Positions 33,272 to 59,134 of a stretch of DNA of 64,000 nucleotides are shown piece after piece. The stretch is from Cristatella mucedo. Lineage: Eukaryota; Bryozoa; Phylactolaemata; Cristatellidae. Location of the stretch: assembly GCA_009760855.2 (NCBI GenBank), contig WPIO01000022.1:4781001-4845000 (forward strand), written 5' to 3'. The position numbers and the translations under genes are program-made. The notes under the pieces were generated by a model. That model was not told where the DNA came from and ran no database searches. It was given only the letters and a program-made list of their open reading frames with translations. Each line of letters opens with the position of its first letter. Positions within the stretch are counted from its first letter, which is position 1.

Positions 33272-33298
33272 TGTTATATATATATATATATTGTGTAT
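33183..33298. repeat. (CA)n/(TA)n microsatellite with palindromic arms
   Basis: CA repeats pass into long TA repeats broken by TTAGATGTT and TTAAATGTT phrases, which repeat the same internal unit. The TA runs are self-complementary. Confidence 0.9.
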
Positions 33299-34160
33299 AA
33301 AGTATATTCTCATGTATCTAGGGCGGTTCGAGCTTGGAAAACCAAGGCAAGAGCTAATTTATGTTGCCTCGTCCCTGGAATTCTCAAGCAAAATGACAGG
33401 GACCAAGGTAGTGGGCCCCACGTGAATACTAGTAGGAGCTTTGTGAACTGGCCTATTTAGTTATCAGTGCATGCAATCTACGTATGCCTTTGGTCAATGC
33501 ACATAATAATAAATAGGACAAATAATCCCGAAGAAAGTGCCGTGGGTGCCAGATTCAGATTTATGGGTGGAAGCAGAATGCAATATTCACGGCTGAAAGA
33601 GCAGCAATCGGTTTTTGTTTCGCGTTTACAGTATAAGACTGAGCTGGTACAAGCTAACGACAGCATGTCTTGCAAAAATAAACCCCTGTAGGAGCACGCA
33701 TTGGAGGAGCAGGGAGTTCGTTGTTATAAATAGGAGCTGGACGTTCTAGGGAGAGCTTAGACTTGACTTTCTTGGAATCAGACTATCACAGCCTAGTGGC
33801 ATGTCCACAGGGTAGTGCCATTCAGCTAGAATGGAACTACCCTGTAACCCACCCTAGAAGGGAGATGAGACCACCCCTAAAACGTCGGTAAACCGGTAGG
33901 TACCTTTTGATCACATATTCACCCGATTGCACCCACGTTAATGCACACCCCCAGTGCTGCTCAAACTGCAGGTGCAGGTACTCAACCAGCACTAGCGGAT
34001 ATCCGCTAATATTCCAACTAGACCGGTCACACAGTACATTAAGGAATACGTATCTGTTCACAATTATTTTTAAAATAATCATGCCTGCCCACCCGAAGCT
34101 CATGGACAAACGTTTGCAACAGCCACAAGCACAATAAAGCCGAGTGGCACAGCATGATTG
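33299..34160. other. No recognisable gene
   Basis: Intergenic DNA containing the hairpin at 33807. A minus frame of 115 codons at 33837-34184 has no recognisable domain. A TATAAATA string occurs at 33724-33731 without supporting gene context. Confidence 0.4.
33807..33845. repeat. 39-bp near-perfect hairpin
   Basis: The arms ACAGGGTAGTGCCATTC and GAATGGAACTACCCTGT pair at 16 of 17 positions around a 5-base loop (AGCTA). No transposon ends or terminator context is apparent nearby. Confidence 0.8.
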
Positions 34161-34164
34161 AAAA

Positions 34165-35400
34165 ATATCACATTTGTATAGCACCCCAAAAGAACTTTAT
34201 CTCCATCCAGGCTCTTGACAACTAACTGCAAGAGAATAAATAACCAAGGGTTAGTGACATGCACAGTATCAAGCATGCAAAAGCAAAAAGTATGCTACTT
34301 AAGCCAGCAAGTGGCAGCAAACATAGCGACACTCATAGCCATAGCAAACATAACGCCACTCATAGCCATCTCTAGCTAGTAACATGCATTGAGTCATGCA
34401 CACACTAAAAGCATGCCTGAAAAATAGGGTAGTTCACTGAGGCCAAGGGAAAGCTGACCATAGCACACATTTTCAGGTGAGATTTAAAAGATAAAAAGTC
34501 ATTGCAGGTAGTGACCGTAGCCAGAGCGAGTTCCCGCCTATCAGTGCAAACGAGTTAAAGTTTCGGTCACCAAGAATTTAAATTTGGTGCGAGGGATGGC
34601 TAGATGGCTTAATGCCGAGGAGTGGGTGGTGCAAAAATGCCTTACCAGAGAAGCAACGTGGTCGGATTGGTCGGCTGGTGCAAGTGAGTAAAGCTATCTA
34701 ACAAACGAGACTGGGGATCTTGAAATTGGTTCGATGCAAGGCAGGACGCCGGTGTGTGCTAAGATAGCTAGGCTGTTGACGACAGGCTAGATGAGCTGCA
34801 CGAGTTTTGCACGAGTTGCAGGCGATTAGGGGCTCAAGCCAGAAGTCCCGAATAAAAGGAATTGCAGTAATCCTGACGCGATGTCACAAACGCATGTACT
34901 AGTTTGGCAATCATTCGTACTCTTATCTAAGCAGTGCCTGATTTTGGCGATGCTCCTTAGTTAAAAGCACTACGACTTTACTGTGAAAGAAATGTGCTTT
35001 CATTTTGAATAATATGCCTAGATTATGGGTACGGCCAACGTCGCAGGAGGAATGCTAACTGATTGAAGGTTAGGTATTCCAACGTTCAAGTAACACTAGA
35101 TTTGCCTATAACTATTAAGTCGGTCCTATAATCGTTAACTCGGGGAGTTAGTAGCCATCCAAACGAGAATGTCGTCGATGCAATAAGCAAGGGAGTTAAG
35201 TGAGTCACATGAGGAGCTAGGTTTAGCAGGGTCGAAGAAAAGTTAGAGCTTGGTGTCATCTGCGTAGAAACCGCCGATAATGTGTTTGCCGATGACAACC
35301 GGCTAGAGGGTTGGCACAGAGAATGGCAACAAGGGGCATGAGACCAAACCCTGAGGTACCCCGTAGATGACCGATATTGTACGACTTGATAATGCATTCA
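34165..35400 (-). mobile_element. LINE copy 7, old
   Basis: On the minus strand, frameshifted but ordered remains of the LINE are visible: YGVPQG (about 35365), GGFYADDTK (about 35260, with intact YADD), DSLNSLAYCIDDILVWMA (about 35190-35150) and the C-terminal region. A 3' untranslated region with SINE-B-like tail (GCACTATACAAATG near 34170) completes it. Unlike the young copies it retains ADD in motif C. Confidence 0.75.
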
Positions 35401-36689
35401 TTCCGCTTGGGTAGTTACAACGGTGAGCGAAGCGAAACTACCAGTGTTTTAAGTCAACGGCAACCCCCGCCACCAGGGCGGCACAAACCCGAACCCTCCA
35501 TACTCGAAGAACAAACTGCGGTTAATGTAAACTCATACACACGGAATGGACTCAAAGCCGATGCACAGTAAAGCTGCGTTTACACTGCTGACTTCTCACC
35601 TAGCTCGGTGTCGAGTCGGTAGCGGCTGAGCACCGATTTCCCTAATGCTTGGCCTGCTACATCACTAGATCCGGTGGAGCCCAATCGGCAATCAAGCATG
35701 AGCGGCTCCCACTTAAGCCTCCTCGTTGTACAAGCTGGCGACTCAAAATCCCGAGGCGTGTCACATAAGCCCGCGAACCAACAGCCTCGATCGAACAGCG
35801 GAGTTAGAGGTATTTAGGGCAAGTTCCCGTTTCTGAGATATATATATATATATATATATATATGCGTTGTAACAACGGCTTCACCTGTAGTTTGGTTCAT
35901 ACATCAGAGAGCCAGCCGATGAACAACGCCAACGGCTTATTGCACAAGGCACGGAGCCGCAAGACGCACGACTGCCTTCGCCCCCTTCTCACACTCCAGT
36001 CTCCTCTCCACGACTCCGGCTGTCCCTTGGCCGACCCCGATGGTGAATCCACCATCTGTTCACCAGCGGGTTATCGGCCTGTGTCAGCGCCTCATTAGAA
36101 GCGGGCCACAGCTGTGCCCAGGCCCCTCTAGAGGATGCTCCCATCAGCTGTTGAGGAAAGGAGCGGTACCAGCCCGCATGCAATCGAACTACATCACCCT
36201 CTTCAACAAATAAGACAACGCTCGTATGCACTGCACATGGAATGGGCCCACAAACTGTCGACGGTGCATGTGATCTAACAATAGACTCATTCTCCGACAA
36301 ACCTTTCTGATCTGATTACCTTTCTTTTCTTCTTCCTCTTCTCATAATCGACTAAAACGATGCAGCATCAAACTCATTTTCCACAAGTGTGGGCCCACCG
36401 GCTTCCATGGGAAAACCTCCCGCTATTACCCAGCCTCCCGCATTTGAGGAGGGGTTTATAGGCGGGATTAAGTCAGCCATTAATTTCCCCTGTATCGGCG
36501 GCGTAAACGCCCCAGCAAAAACATCAGCAAGTAGGAAAGCTTTAGGTATATTGCTTGTGTAGTACAAGTTTAATAATCCTCCGAACTTCTATCGTCCTTA
36601 AGTGGGTTAAGAATTATGCGATATTTTCCTTGCTTCGAATATCCTTGGGTTTACTTTCGATTGGAGCTTTCTGAATCAAATCGTTTAGC
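35401..36689. other. No recognisable gene
   Basis: It contains a TA microsatellite at 35837-35864. Minus-strand frames at 35989-36300 and 36352-36567 look protein-like in composition but carry no motif I trust. Confidence 0.35.
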
Positions 36690-37082
36690 TACTCGTCATA
36701 CACATCAAATCCTTTGGTGACCGTGTCATTCGTTCGTATGCTTCCAAAGCCAGGAACTCACTTCCGACTGGCGTCAAGATACCCTCTGACTTGACCAGAT
36801 TAAAAACATAGCTAAAAACGCATCTATGTATCACAGCATTTAGTAGGTCCATGTGCTTCGTCCTTTACGTGCTTATGCGGGCTGACACTGTGTATGCAGC
36901 AACTAACCATATCTGCATGCTGCGGACCCTGTGTATGTCATATCTAACCATGTAATGCTTGTTGACATTGAGCACGCTACAACTAACCATTTGATCATGC
37001 TTCCCTTGCAGTAAATGTAAAGCGCCTAGAAAGAGATTGGATTCTCTGAGGGCGCTATCAAATGTATTATTATTATCATTAT
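36690..37082 (+). mobile_element. LINE C-terminal end and tail
   Basis: It starts at ATCAAATCCTTTGGTGACCG, which aligns with the LKSFGDRAF segment. It continues through the AWNSLP region (with one base lost), the 3' untranslated region, the hairpin (AAAGCGCCTAGAAAGAGATT, TTCTCTGAGGGCGC) and (ATT)n. Confidence 0.85.
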
Positions 37083-37875
37083 GAGAAGGAGGATCCTTGT
37101 ATTGCACGATGCACCTCAGCGAAATCTCATTATGATGGTTGAGCTTAAGTGTATGCGATTCATATAGATATATGTATATGTAAGCACTCATACACACAGT
37201 ATGCATATGCAATAATCTGCTATAAGTATTACTTTATGGTCATAGTATGTGCATGCCTACACCTGTTAATTCGCGTTTGCACGTACTATTGTGAACGCAT
37301 TTAGCGGCTTCAAAATTATGTTTTGTGTACAAAACGAAGCGCAGACAAAAACACGATCGGTGTTAGACTTTACAGCAGCGTGACAGAAAATAGAGTCAGA
37401 GGGTCGAAGCAGAGCTACCTAGTCGTTGGTGTCCGCTTTCGCTATGCACACCGGTATCCAGCCATTAGCGCAGAATGGCAGCTATGAATATTAATCACGC
37501 CTCACAAATAAGTCCCGCGGCTTTCATATTAACTTCCCGCTCTCTATTGCACAACGCGAGGGTGACCACTTTTCAGGCAGGAGTGAAACATCGCCATAAT
37601 AATTGGCCTGAATCATAGAAGTCGTTGAAGTTGATCATTGCTTCCTGAATAATGATTATCATGAGCTAGATGTAGTTAATCTAAGGCGTAGTTAAGTTGT
37701 AGTTCATTCTCCTCAATGGACCGATGTGCCCTCTCGAAGTCTGGCAGAAACTGCTATTCGGTAAGCACGCGGACTAGTTATCAAGGTATGAGCATTCTCG
37801 AGTACTGTCCTGCTGCTTTAGCCGCCATAGCTACATGCAAGAGCAACCCTTGATGTTCACTATTTTTGATCGAAT
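37083..37875. other. No recognisable feature
   Basis: Non-coding sequence with no repeat family I can name. Confidence 0.5.
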
Positions 37876-38012
37876 ACCTTGATGATGATAATAATAATAA
37901 TAATAATAATGCACCTGATAAAGCGCCCTCAGAGAGCTCAATCTCTTTCTAGGCGCTTTACATTTGCTGCAAAGGTAAATGCAATTGAATGGCGAGTAAT
38001 ATCATGCTTGAT
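37876..38012 (-). mobile_element. LINE 3' tail
   Basis: On the minus strand it carries the last part of the 3' untranslated region (CAAGCATGATATTACTCGCC), the hairpin, and (ATT)n/(ATC)n. The coding part is absent. Confidence 0.85.
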
Positions 38013-38720
38013 AAACAAGTTGGAGCCACTACATCGAACTCAAAACTGTATCACATAATAGTAAAACTTGCTCGTGGACCAAAGTAGCAATGGGTAAGCT
38101 TTAACGCGAAATAATCATTAATCGGAAGAATATCGCCAAAACTAGAGATTCCTCTCTAAAAAAAGAGCCAACGACCAATTTTATGTCTGCCAGAAGTTGC
38201 AGTCATTAAAAGCGAGTAGTTCCTAAATTTCTTTTCCTCTGCTTATCACGATTTTTTAAATTTTGTCTATAAGTGTATACTTTTTTCATTGCTGCTTAGG
38301 GATCCATCTTTGAAAAGCAGTCATTGAAATTTCTGCAAAAAAATAAAATTTGATTTGAAGAGGCGGCAGCTCCATGCGGTATCTTTACAGCGATGAGTCC
38401 TTGCATAGACTTTGCTCGTATACCCATTCCTGCTTAGCACTTTGGCGCTTTACAGCAAAGGCTGCTTTGTTAGCAATTCCTACTCGCACCTTTAATCGAG
38501 ACCCAGAGACGGTGAATACAATCAATTGTTACACGTCTTGAAGTTTCTCAATTTCCGCTTATTAATTTCAATATTTTGCAAACAAATCAGATCTGTCCCG
38601 ACATGCGCTGGGAACTTTTGCCCAGCTTATTCTTCGTGGCTTTCTGAGTTACTTGTGGAGATACGTATATAAATGCATACTAGATCTCCAAGACACCATT
38701 ATCTGTGGCTTCTCCTACTT
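38013..38720. other. No recognisable feature
   Basis: AT-rich non-coding DNA without identifiable elements. Confidence 0.5.
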
Positions 38721-38724
38721 CTTT

Positions 38725-38955
38725 CCACTACAGCATGTGCAAAGCGCCTAGAAAGGCATTAATTTCTCTGAAGTGCTCTATACAAATGTAATGATAATAA
38801 GAATATTTTTATCATTCCATAAAGTTCTCTTGGAGATCTGTATAGAAGAATCATATTTTTCCAAAAGTGAAGTTTCACTAGACGGCCACAATAGCTCTGC
38901 AGCCAAGCCTGCCTAATTTAAGCTATGCAACGTTGTGAAAATTCGGGCTGCTTGG
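38725..38955 (+). mobile_element. LINE tail and a separate LINE RT fragment
   Basis: CAAAGCGCCTAGAAAGGC...TTCTCTGAAGTGC at 38733-38782 is a LINE tail. At 38870-38950, TTTCACTAGACGGCCACAAT and AAAATTCGGGCTGC match the DLSLDDHIS...IAKIRA coding segment. They are either two insertions or one scrambled copy. Confidence 0.6.
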
Positions 38956-39840
38956 CGGCGGGCCTGGGCGGTGATTAATTGTGTTATTATATTATTATCT
39001 CAGCTAAGGGAGATAGCGTTCAGGGTAATAGCTTCGTGTTCGGTATTGCCGATTGTGTTGGTATTGTTTGGCCAATGAAATGAACCTCTGAAGCCACAAT
39101 TGATTAATTTCAGCCGAGTTTTTCTACCGTCGTGAAATACGGTATCCGCCTCATGTCTTGTCTCAGCTACCATTGATCTACAGCCTCGCTCGCTCGTCTT
39201 AGGGGCGTTTTCCAAAACGGCGGTTCTGAGAACTGATATTTCTCAGGACTTTTAACAGATACTTGCCATGCAGGATATGTTTATGATCTGAAGCAGTCAG
39301 GCTGATTTGTAACATCCCTATGGATGAATCTACCGGAGATTTTGAGAAACTTGAGCTTATATTTATTGTTTCAGCACGTATTTGGCACCAAAATCGTATC
39401 GATTTGATACAGTACCGTGCAGCCTTCACGGTTGCCGTCTAATATTTCGTAGGTAGTGCTTCGTGCTCTCCGCAGCGAGGATTTGAAAAAATCTGTTCCA
39501 TCATCGTTCTCCGTCCGAATGGGGCGCCAAACGCAGCTGATTGGCATACAACTCCTAGGACCACTTATAAAAGGATTGTCGGTCATTAACCGACGGCAAT
39601 TGATAAGTCTGAATAGGAGCAGATCGCAGCCTTTGCTCTTTGACCCACCCGCTGAGCAAGGGAGAGAATCAACCACCGCTCAACCGGTCGGCCGGCAGGT
39701 TCAGACAGCTAGCTGGGGCAGTCCATGTGCGCTTGAGCGGCGCACAATTCCCTGGACTAGTAGACCTGAGTAGAGAGAACTCGCGCCACTTGCTCCCCGG
39801 CTTCTGGTCGTCTCGCCGTTCCTGACACTTAATTGAAATA
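38956..39840. other. No recognisable gene
   Basis: Open frames of about 100 codons on both strands overlap at 39371-39773. No domain is recognised. Confidence 0.35.
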
Positions 39841-39844
39841 TTTT

Positions 39845-40415
39845 GTCGATTAGGCCTTCACTTTACATGCACCAAAAGTCCTGAACTGACCTTCTGTCGT
39901 CACCTGCATTGACTTAGCGTCATTTAAACCTCAGTAAATACCCGTATTTTCCATTAAGTTTCCCTTGGGCAATTGGAACATGCCTTTGCTGTTCCTGCGT
40001 GCATACTTGTGCATGATATTCAGTGCAAGTTGCTAGTCACGTGTGTCCCTGACCGTGACACTGAGTGTCTTCGTATGTGCTTTGCATGCTGGTCTAAGCA
40101 TGTCATTTATCTCCGTCTGTAACTCAACAAAGCTAAAAGGACTATGTGAGTGTTACGCCAAAGTTTTCTGCAGGGCAGTTTGTATTTAGCAAAGAGAAAG
40201 TGAAAAGCCAAGTGAGTAGAGCATGGAAGTAGCAGCTCCGAGCGGATGGACTGCTACTTGTGCAGTTTATTTCGCAAGCTTGACCAAGCGTCCTTCATTG
40301 CGAATCGTCCGCCATCATGGTTATTGCTTCTCGTGCTTCAGCGAGCAGGAAAGCGCCTGGAGCTGATACTTGGTTTCCTTGGGGCGCCATACAAACGATT
40401 GATTATTATTACGCA
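39845..40415 (+). mobile_element. LINE-related 3' remnants, very old
   Basis: Scattered matches to the LINE C-terminus and 3' untranslated region occur at 39845-40090 (CAAAAGTCCTGAACTGACCT, GTGCATGATATTC). A separate tail lies at 40345-40410 (AAAGCGCCTGGAGCTGATAC, TTGGGGCGCCATACAAACGA). The connection between the two parts is uncertain. Confidence 0.4.
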
Positions 40416-40822
40416 GAATAATATTGATATTAATATAATGTTACTTACAATACTAATATTAATATTAATAATATTACTGCCGGAAAAGCCACGACGAGCG
40501 AGCAGATAGACGCCATGTTTCCAGCAAAGTGAGACAGGATACGGCGGCCCACACTCTCTCGGGCGTACAAACATGCAAACAGGTAAAATCGCATGCAAGC
40601 AGCAGATGTGTTGTGCCCTCAGGTAGGAATGGCTTACATTACGTTCATCTCGTCAGCTGCTTTTGGCGACAATAGCGATTAGGCAAAGGAATTTTCTCTC
40701 TCGCTGACGCTCGAAAGTCGACTCAAACATGTCCGCCGAGTCGAAACGAGTAAGTTATAAGCTGGGTATCGGAAGTCGCAGTTCCACTACTGAGGATGGT
40801 ATTGCACATATTTTCTCTCTCG

Positions 40823-43340
40823 CTGATAATAATAATAATTTTAGGCCATTTGCATAGCGCCAGCAGAGAACTAAATCTCTTTCTAGGCACTTTATATGCT
40901 CCAAAGAAAGCTAGTCGATCGCATGAGCATGCAAAGAAAAAATGCACAGGACCAAGCAAATACTATGAGGAACTGGTGCATTTTTAACTTCTGTAAATGT
41001 CGTCTAGTCAGAGGATGCTGTGACGTGAGTGGTGATGGTTTTTATGCTTTAGGAGCGTACGAAATAAAGGCAAGGTCTCGAAAGGGTATGAGGTTGGTTA
41101 GTGGCACAGCTACATGACTTGAGTCAGACGACCGAAGGAGCCTAAAAGTAAGTGATAAAGCCTTTAAGTTTAATGCTGCTTGATGTGGCACTTGTGCGGA
41201 CCAATGAGAAGCATGTCATGTGGCAATTGAGACGTTCACGACAGGCAAGCCTAGCTGCAGAGCTTTGCACCAACTGTTAGCACGATATCGGACAGGTCAG
41301 AAGACCGTAAGCTATTTATTAAATTCGAGACGGGATGTCATAAATGCATGGACCAATTTTGATGTGGTATCAACATCTAAGCAGCACGAATTTTCCAAAT
41401 TTTACACAGCATAAAGTAGGCAGGCTTGGCTGTGGAGGTATTGCAGTCGTCTAGTCAAAGTTCACGCTTGAAAAAGTACGGTTCTTTTGTATAGATCTCT
41501 AAGAGAACTTTATTCAGGTGCCGTACATATGCCGCAGGACTCAAGCCCACGACTTTGGTCGTTGCAGGCGAGCAATATTACAGCAAGATAGCAAGAAAGC
41601 AGACCTACAAGAGATATGGTGGCTGAGAATATTGTGAAGTGTAGGCTTGTAATGCTTTCCAATTTTTGAGTAATGCTAGATTTAAGCACAGCTAGTAAGT
41701 TTTTTGCATCGACATTCAGCTTGAGAAGTTTCCTGCCATTCAAGCGCAAATACCACTGCAAGCGAATTGAGAGAGTTCGGTGTGCTGGAAGGCAGGGGGA
41801 TCAAAGGTCAGCAGCTACATCTGTATGTCCGCAGCTTAAAAATGACCGCCTACTTTTAGGCTGGCGATTACATACAGTTATGAAGAGAAGTTGACACAGC
41901 ACAGACAGCTGCGGTACCTGGCACTTCAGAGGGTCCCCCCTCCCCGACTGACTGTAGTCCGTTAGCATCAATGCTCTGAAGTCATTGACAGAGAGAAGAC
42001 CTAAACAAGTGCAGAGGGGTGCCAAAAATGCCCAAGCGAAATGAGAGGCACTCGACGAGAACTTGTTGATCACTATTGTATCAAACACTGTTGAGAGATC
42101 TAGCACCACTTACCGAGAGAGTCAGCAGTTCCGAGAACTGGCAGAGTGCTGACTCGGTGGGTACATTAGCTTTAAGACCTTGGGACTTGCCAGGTTTGAA
42201 GTTTTTATATAAGAGTTGAGCAGCTCTGCCTTCATTCATTCCAGTATCTTTTATAGGAACAGCAGAAGAGGGACTGGGCGGAAGTTGCTTAAGTTGCGTT
42301 TGGTGTATTGCAGCCTTCTTAATGAGCGGCCGATGACGAGCCTTTTCGAAGAATGGAGGGACAAGACTTTGGGCTGAGAAAATATTGATCCCATTAGTTA
42401 TTCAGGGAAGCAGCAAATCTATGCACCACTAGGAGGCCGGTGGTTATGGGGTATTGAGGGCTAGCAGATTTCTTACGGTAGGCGATGCACTTCTAGCTGA
42501 ATAAATTAGTTGCTGGCTTGAAGGCGGACGCTGAGGTACAATAGGAGCTATTGGAGAGGAGTCCAGAAGGGCTGTGACCTTGGCAATGGGCTCCCCGATC
42601 TCATGCATGTTGCCGACAAGGAAATTTGGAAAAATGATCTGCCTGATCGCGACAAACTCCACTAGGTAGGTGCTGACCGGGGAGCGGTTAAGAAGGTGGT
42701 TGATTGTAGACATAAGCTTTTTTGGGTTGTGCGTCTGAGATTCGGCAACGTCTTGATAGAATCTAGACTTGACTTTAGCTCGCACAGATTAGCATAATAT
42801 ACAGTAGCGTCGTATACCAATCGATGGACAGTCAGTTCTGACATTGTATATGCTTTCTCAAGCTTGAGCTTAGAAGTCTTAGCAAGTCTTAATATCCTTT
42901 GTAAACCATGGGTCATCTGAGCAAGGGCATACGGTGTGCTCAGCTAGAGGAGCAAACTCATCCAGAATTGCTGCTAGTATTGCGTTGCAGCATTCCAACA
43001 GTGAGGGCAGGTCGGACAAAGGGTTGAGCAGCATGGGCAAATAAAATAGTAACGTGCGAAAAGCATCGAGGTCCTAAAGTTTAACGATTCGCAGATGATA
43101 TTTGATATCAAAAGAGACCTACACTGCAGGCTAAATGAGATCCACAGGTGGTCAGATGTGCAAAATTTGGTAATAGCGTAAGTTGATAGCATACGATCAG
43201 GCGAGAATATTTGATCGAGTGCATGCCACAAGTGAAAATAAAATAGTCAACATGCAAAATTGTGCACGCATGCTTTGAGTTATGACTTCGAAATTATTGT
43301 TAAAATCACACAGTACGAGGGAGGGATGCCTTCTAAAACG
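40823..43340 (-). mobile_element. LINE copy 9, the only one reaching the endonuclease
   Basis: On the minus strand it ends in (ATT)n at 40823 and extends further 5' than any other copy. From 5' to 3', a CDFNNNF string at about 43310 corresponds to the GDFN motif of apurinic-type endonucleases. SDHLWISFSL at about 43160 is the terminal SDH motif. A PWFTKDI segment lies at about 42900, the linker NPKKLMSTINHLLNRSPVS at about 42700, VLDLSTVFDTIV (motif A) at about 42100 and then degraded RT. Stops and frameshifts are frequent. A SINE-B at 41484-41590 lies within it. It shows that the family encodes an endonuclease upstream of RT. Confidence 0.8.
41484..41590 (-). mobile_element. SINE-B copy inside old LINE copy
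   Basis: On the minus strand: CTGCAACGACCAAAGTCGTG, GGGCTTGAGTCC (box B region), GCGGCATATGTACGGCACC, TGAATAAAGTTCTCTTAGAG and CTATACAAAAG. The box A end is lost. Confidence 0.65.
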
Positions 43341-43504
43341 TAATCAAAATAAGATCAGAAAAATCTTAAATATCTAAAGGAAGACTTGGTAGCTTAAGGG
43401 GTGAGATTGCCTCCGCTGGCAATTATGCAGGATAGTGTTCTATTGTGCACTCAATGCCTAATCGGCTGTCGGTACGCTGGCGCTAGCGAACAGACTTCAT
43501 CTCA

Positions 43505-43860
43505 TGCAACAAAGAGAAAGTGAAAAGCATAGCTGAGTCAGAACGGCAGCTGAGGTAGTGAGCAGCATGTTAGTAGCAGTTCAGAACGACTGGAAAGGAT
43601 ATTCCAAATTCGGCAGCAGGAAAGAAAATGTCGTCGTGTGAGAATTGTGTAAGTGGGCTCCGCCGTCTTTGACGTGCAGAGCAAAAGCTTCTGTCGCCAA
43701 CGGTCTTTAAGCGGAGGAATGCAAACGGTAATCTATTTTCGATAGAGGACCTGAGGGCTCGATGAGGCTGCATCTAATGCAGCAGTTCAGCTAGGTGCGA
43801 AAGAGCCGAGCCACGGTGGGCCTTGTGGGTCTGTGCAAGAACTTTACTTTTCGTCCGTCC
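43505..43860 (-). mobile_element. Relic of a second LINE family
   Basis: On the minus strand, a QTHKAHRGSALSHLAELLH segment is followed by RALRSSIENRLPFAFLRLKT and VGDRSFCSARQRRRSPL. This arrangement, with LRSS and RLKTVGDRSF, corresponds to the C-terminus of L2-type LINEs but differs from the main family ([23 protein letters not shown]). Its last part shares a short repeat with 40188-40250 (AAAGAGAAAGTGAAAAGC). Confidence 0.5.
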
Positions 43861-44720
43861 ATCAATCAGAAGCCGCCGAAGCTCCTTCAGCAAAGGCGAT
43901 TCGTAACTGAATTGCAGTCAGATCTCGGTTCAAGCAAACAGGTCAAGGGTGTCATCGAGAATCTAATTTTATCGGAGATTTAATGCACAGTGAGCTCTCA
44001 TTCCGAAGGCACACTTTAAGATCTGCTGCCAAAGATAGAAGTAGACTTGATGACAACTAAATTAGAATGATTCGCAGCAAAGCTTGTGGGAAAGTGTGCT
44101 GGACGACTCGAGACGATGTTGGAAATAAGAATTTTTTTTTATCCGCGTTGCTACGAGTGGGTGTAATGCGGGAGACTCGTAGTTCACGGATCCGGGCAGA
44201 CCAATTAGCGCCCGAAATCGCTTAGGGGCATTTAGTAAGTCCGACCGGTGGTTCCGGACGAAAATCATATATTATCACCCAAAAGATGTGTCACTCGCTG
44301 CCAAGTGTGCGGTGAAGCTGGAATCTCGCTTTACAAAAATAACCGCAAAACAAATATTAGTTTGTGGAGGAACCCCTCGTTTTTTTAAATTGTAGTTCTA
44401 ATTTACCCGTAGATGTCAAAATGGCAATACTTTCAGAAATAAAGAAGGCTACTGTAGTGAACTTAGAGGCAGATAGAACGACCGATACGACCCGCGGCGA
44501 TCCGCAATGTATGGACGACCACCAGCTTAATTGGATGTTTCGGGCACCTTAACGCACTAGATGGCTTAACGAACGTGCGTCTGGTCAACCTCCACCCAGG
44601 TGGATGCAATGAGTGAATCCATCACACTTTGCACCGGAGTGCAAAGAACTATCCGTGCATTACCGTCCTCCCACTCGTTTGAATTTTGGACGGCAATCCA
44701 CTTACAACGCAACCACTTCA
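43861..44720. other. No recognisable gene
   Basis: It contains a T10 run near 44135. Short open frames have no recognised domains. Confidence 0.4.
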
Positions 44721-44724
44721 AGGT

Positions 44725-45240
44725 TTTGTCACTCACTTTCAGGTCCCTTCATTCTTTGGCTCCAGCCTTCCTATTGGATCTACTCCCCCACCAGCCTAAG
44801 CATCGTACCACCCGCTTTTCGGAATTTAATTATGCAACTATACGTCGTACAAACCTCAAATCCCTTGGAGACCGTGCCTTTAGTTCGTATGCTCTCAAAG
44901 CCTGGAACTCACTCCCGACTTGCATCGCATCTTCTGACATGACCAAATTTAAAAAGAAACTAAAAACGCATCTATCTATCACAGAATTTAGTAGATCCAT
45001 GTGATTAATCTTTTATGTGCTTATGCATGCTGACACTGGCATGCTGCCACTAACCATATTTGCACGCTGACCCTGTGCATGTCACCCCTAACCATGTTAA
45101 TTTTGTTGTTTATCAAGCATGCTACCACTAACCATTTGATCGTGCTTTCTTTGTAGCAAATTTAAAGTGCCTAGAAAGAGATTGAGTTTTCTGAGGGGGC
45201 TATATCAAATGCATTATTATTATTATTATTGTTATTATCG
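44725..45240 (+). mobile_element. LINE C-terminal end and tail
   Basis: It begins at the [18 protein letters not shown] segment and continues through LKSLGDRAFSSYALKAWNSL to about 45004. The 3' untranslated region, a hairpin variant (AAAGTGCCTAGAAAGAGATT, TTCTGAGGGGGCTATATC) and (ATT)n follow. It lies about 330 bp upstream of the Src-family start codon. Confidence 0.85.
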
Positions 45241-45244
45241 TGCG

Positions 45245-45575
45245 CTTTCCGAGTAGGATGAGAGTTAATACGCGGATCGCTGTAACGCGCACCTGCAGGA
45301 GATGTAATTATCGTAGCAACACCGTTCATCGCACCGAGCCAAAAGGCTTCTGTAAAATTAATCCATCACGTTATAAAATGCATTTATAACACGAGAACAT
45401 CCCGAAGGCCATTGCGTAGGCCAACCGGTGCCCGGCGGAAACCTAATTCCGGCACGAAAGTGCATCCGGATATAGTCGGTGGCTCTGTGGTTCGAGATTG
45501 GATGGATTGATATAGCTCGAAGTGTGGCCGTCCGAGTCGTTCACATTCGTCGCTGGTCGATGTACTTAAGAGGAC
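45245..45575 (+). promoter_or_regulatory. Presumed 5' flank of the Src-family gene
   Basis: This is the interval between the LINE tail and the start codon. It becomes CpG-rich from about 45470. No TATA box is visible, so the transcription start is unknown. The ATG context GAGGACATGG is favourable for initiation. Confidence 0.35.

Positions 45576-59134
<13,559 letters not shown>

Noticed and set aside
35989-36300. Minus-strand frame with a SVVLFVEEGDVVRL-like string resembling a C1q/TNF-type beta strand
   Set aside because: A single strand-like phrase is not enough. The neighbouring frames do not supply the rest of the domain and no splice structure fits.
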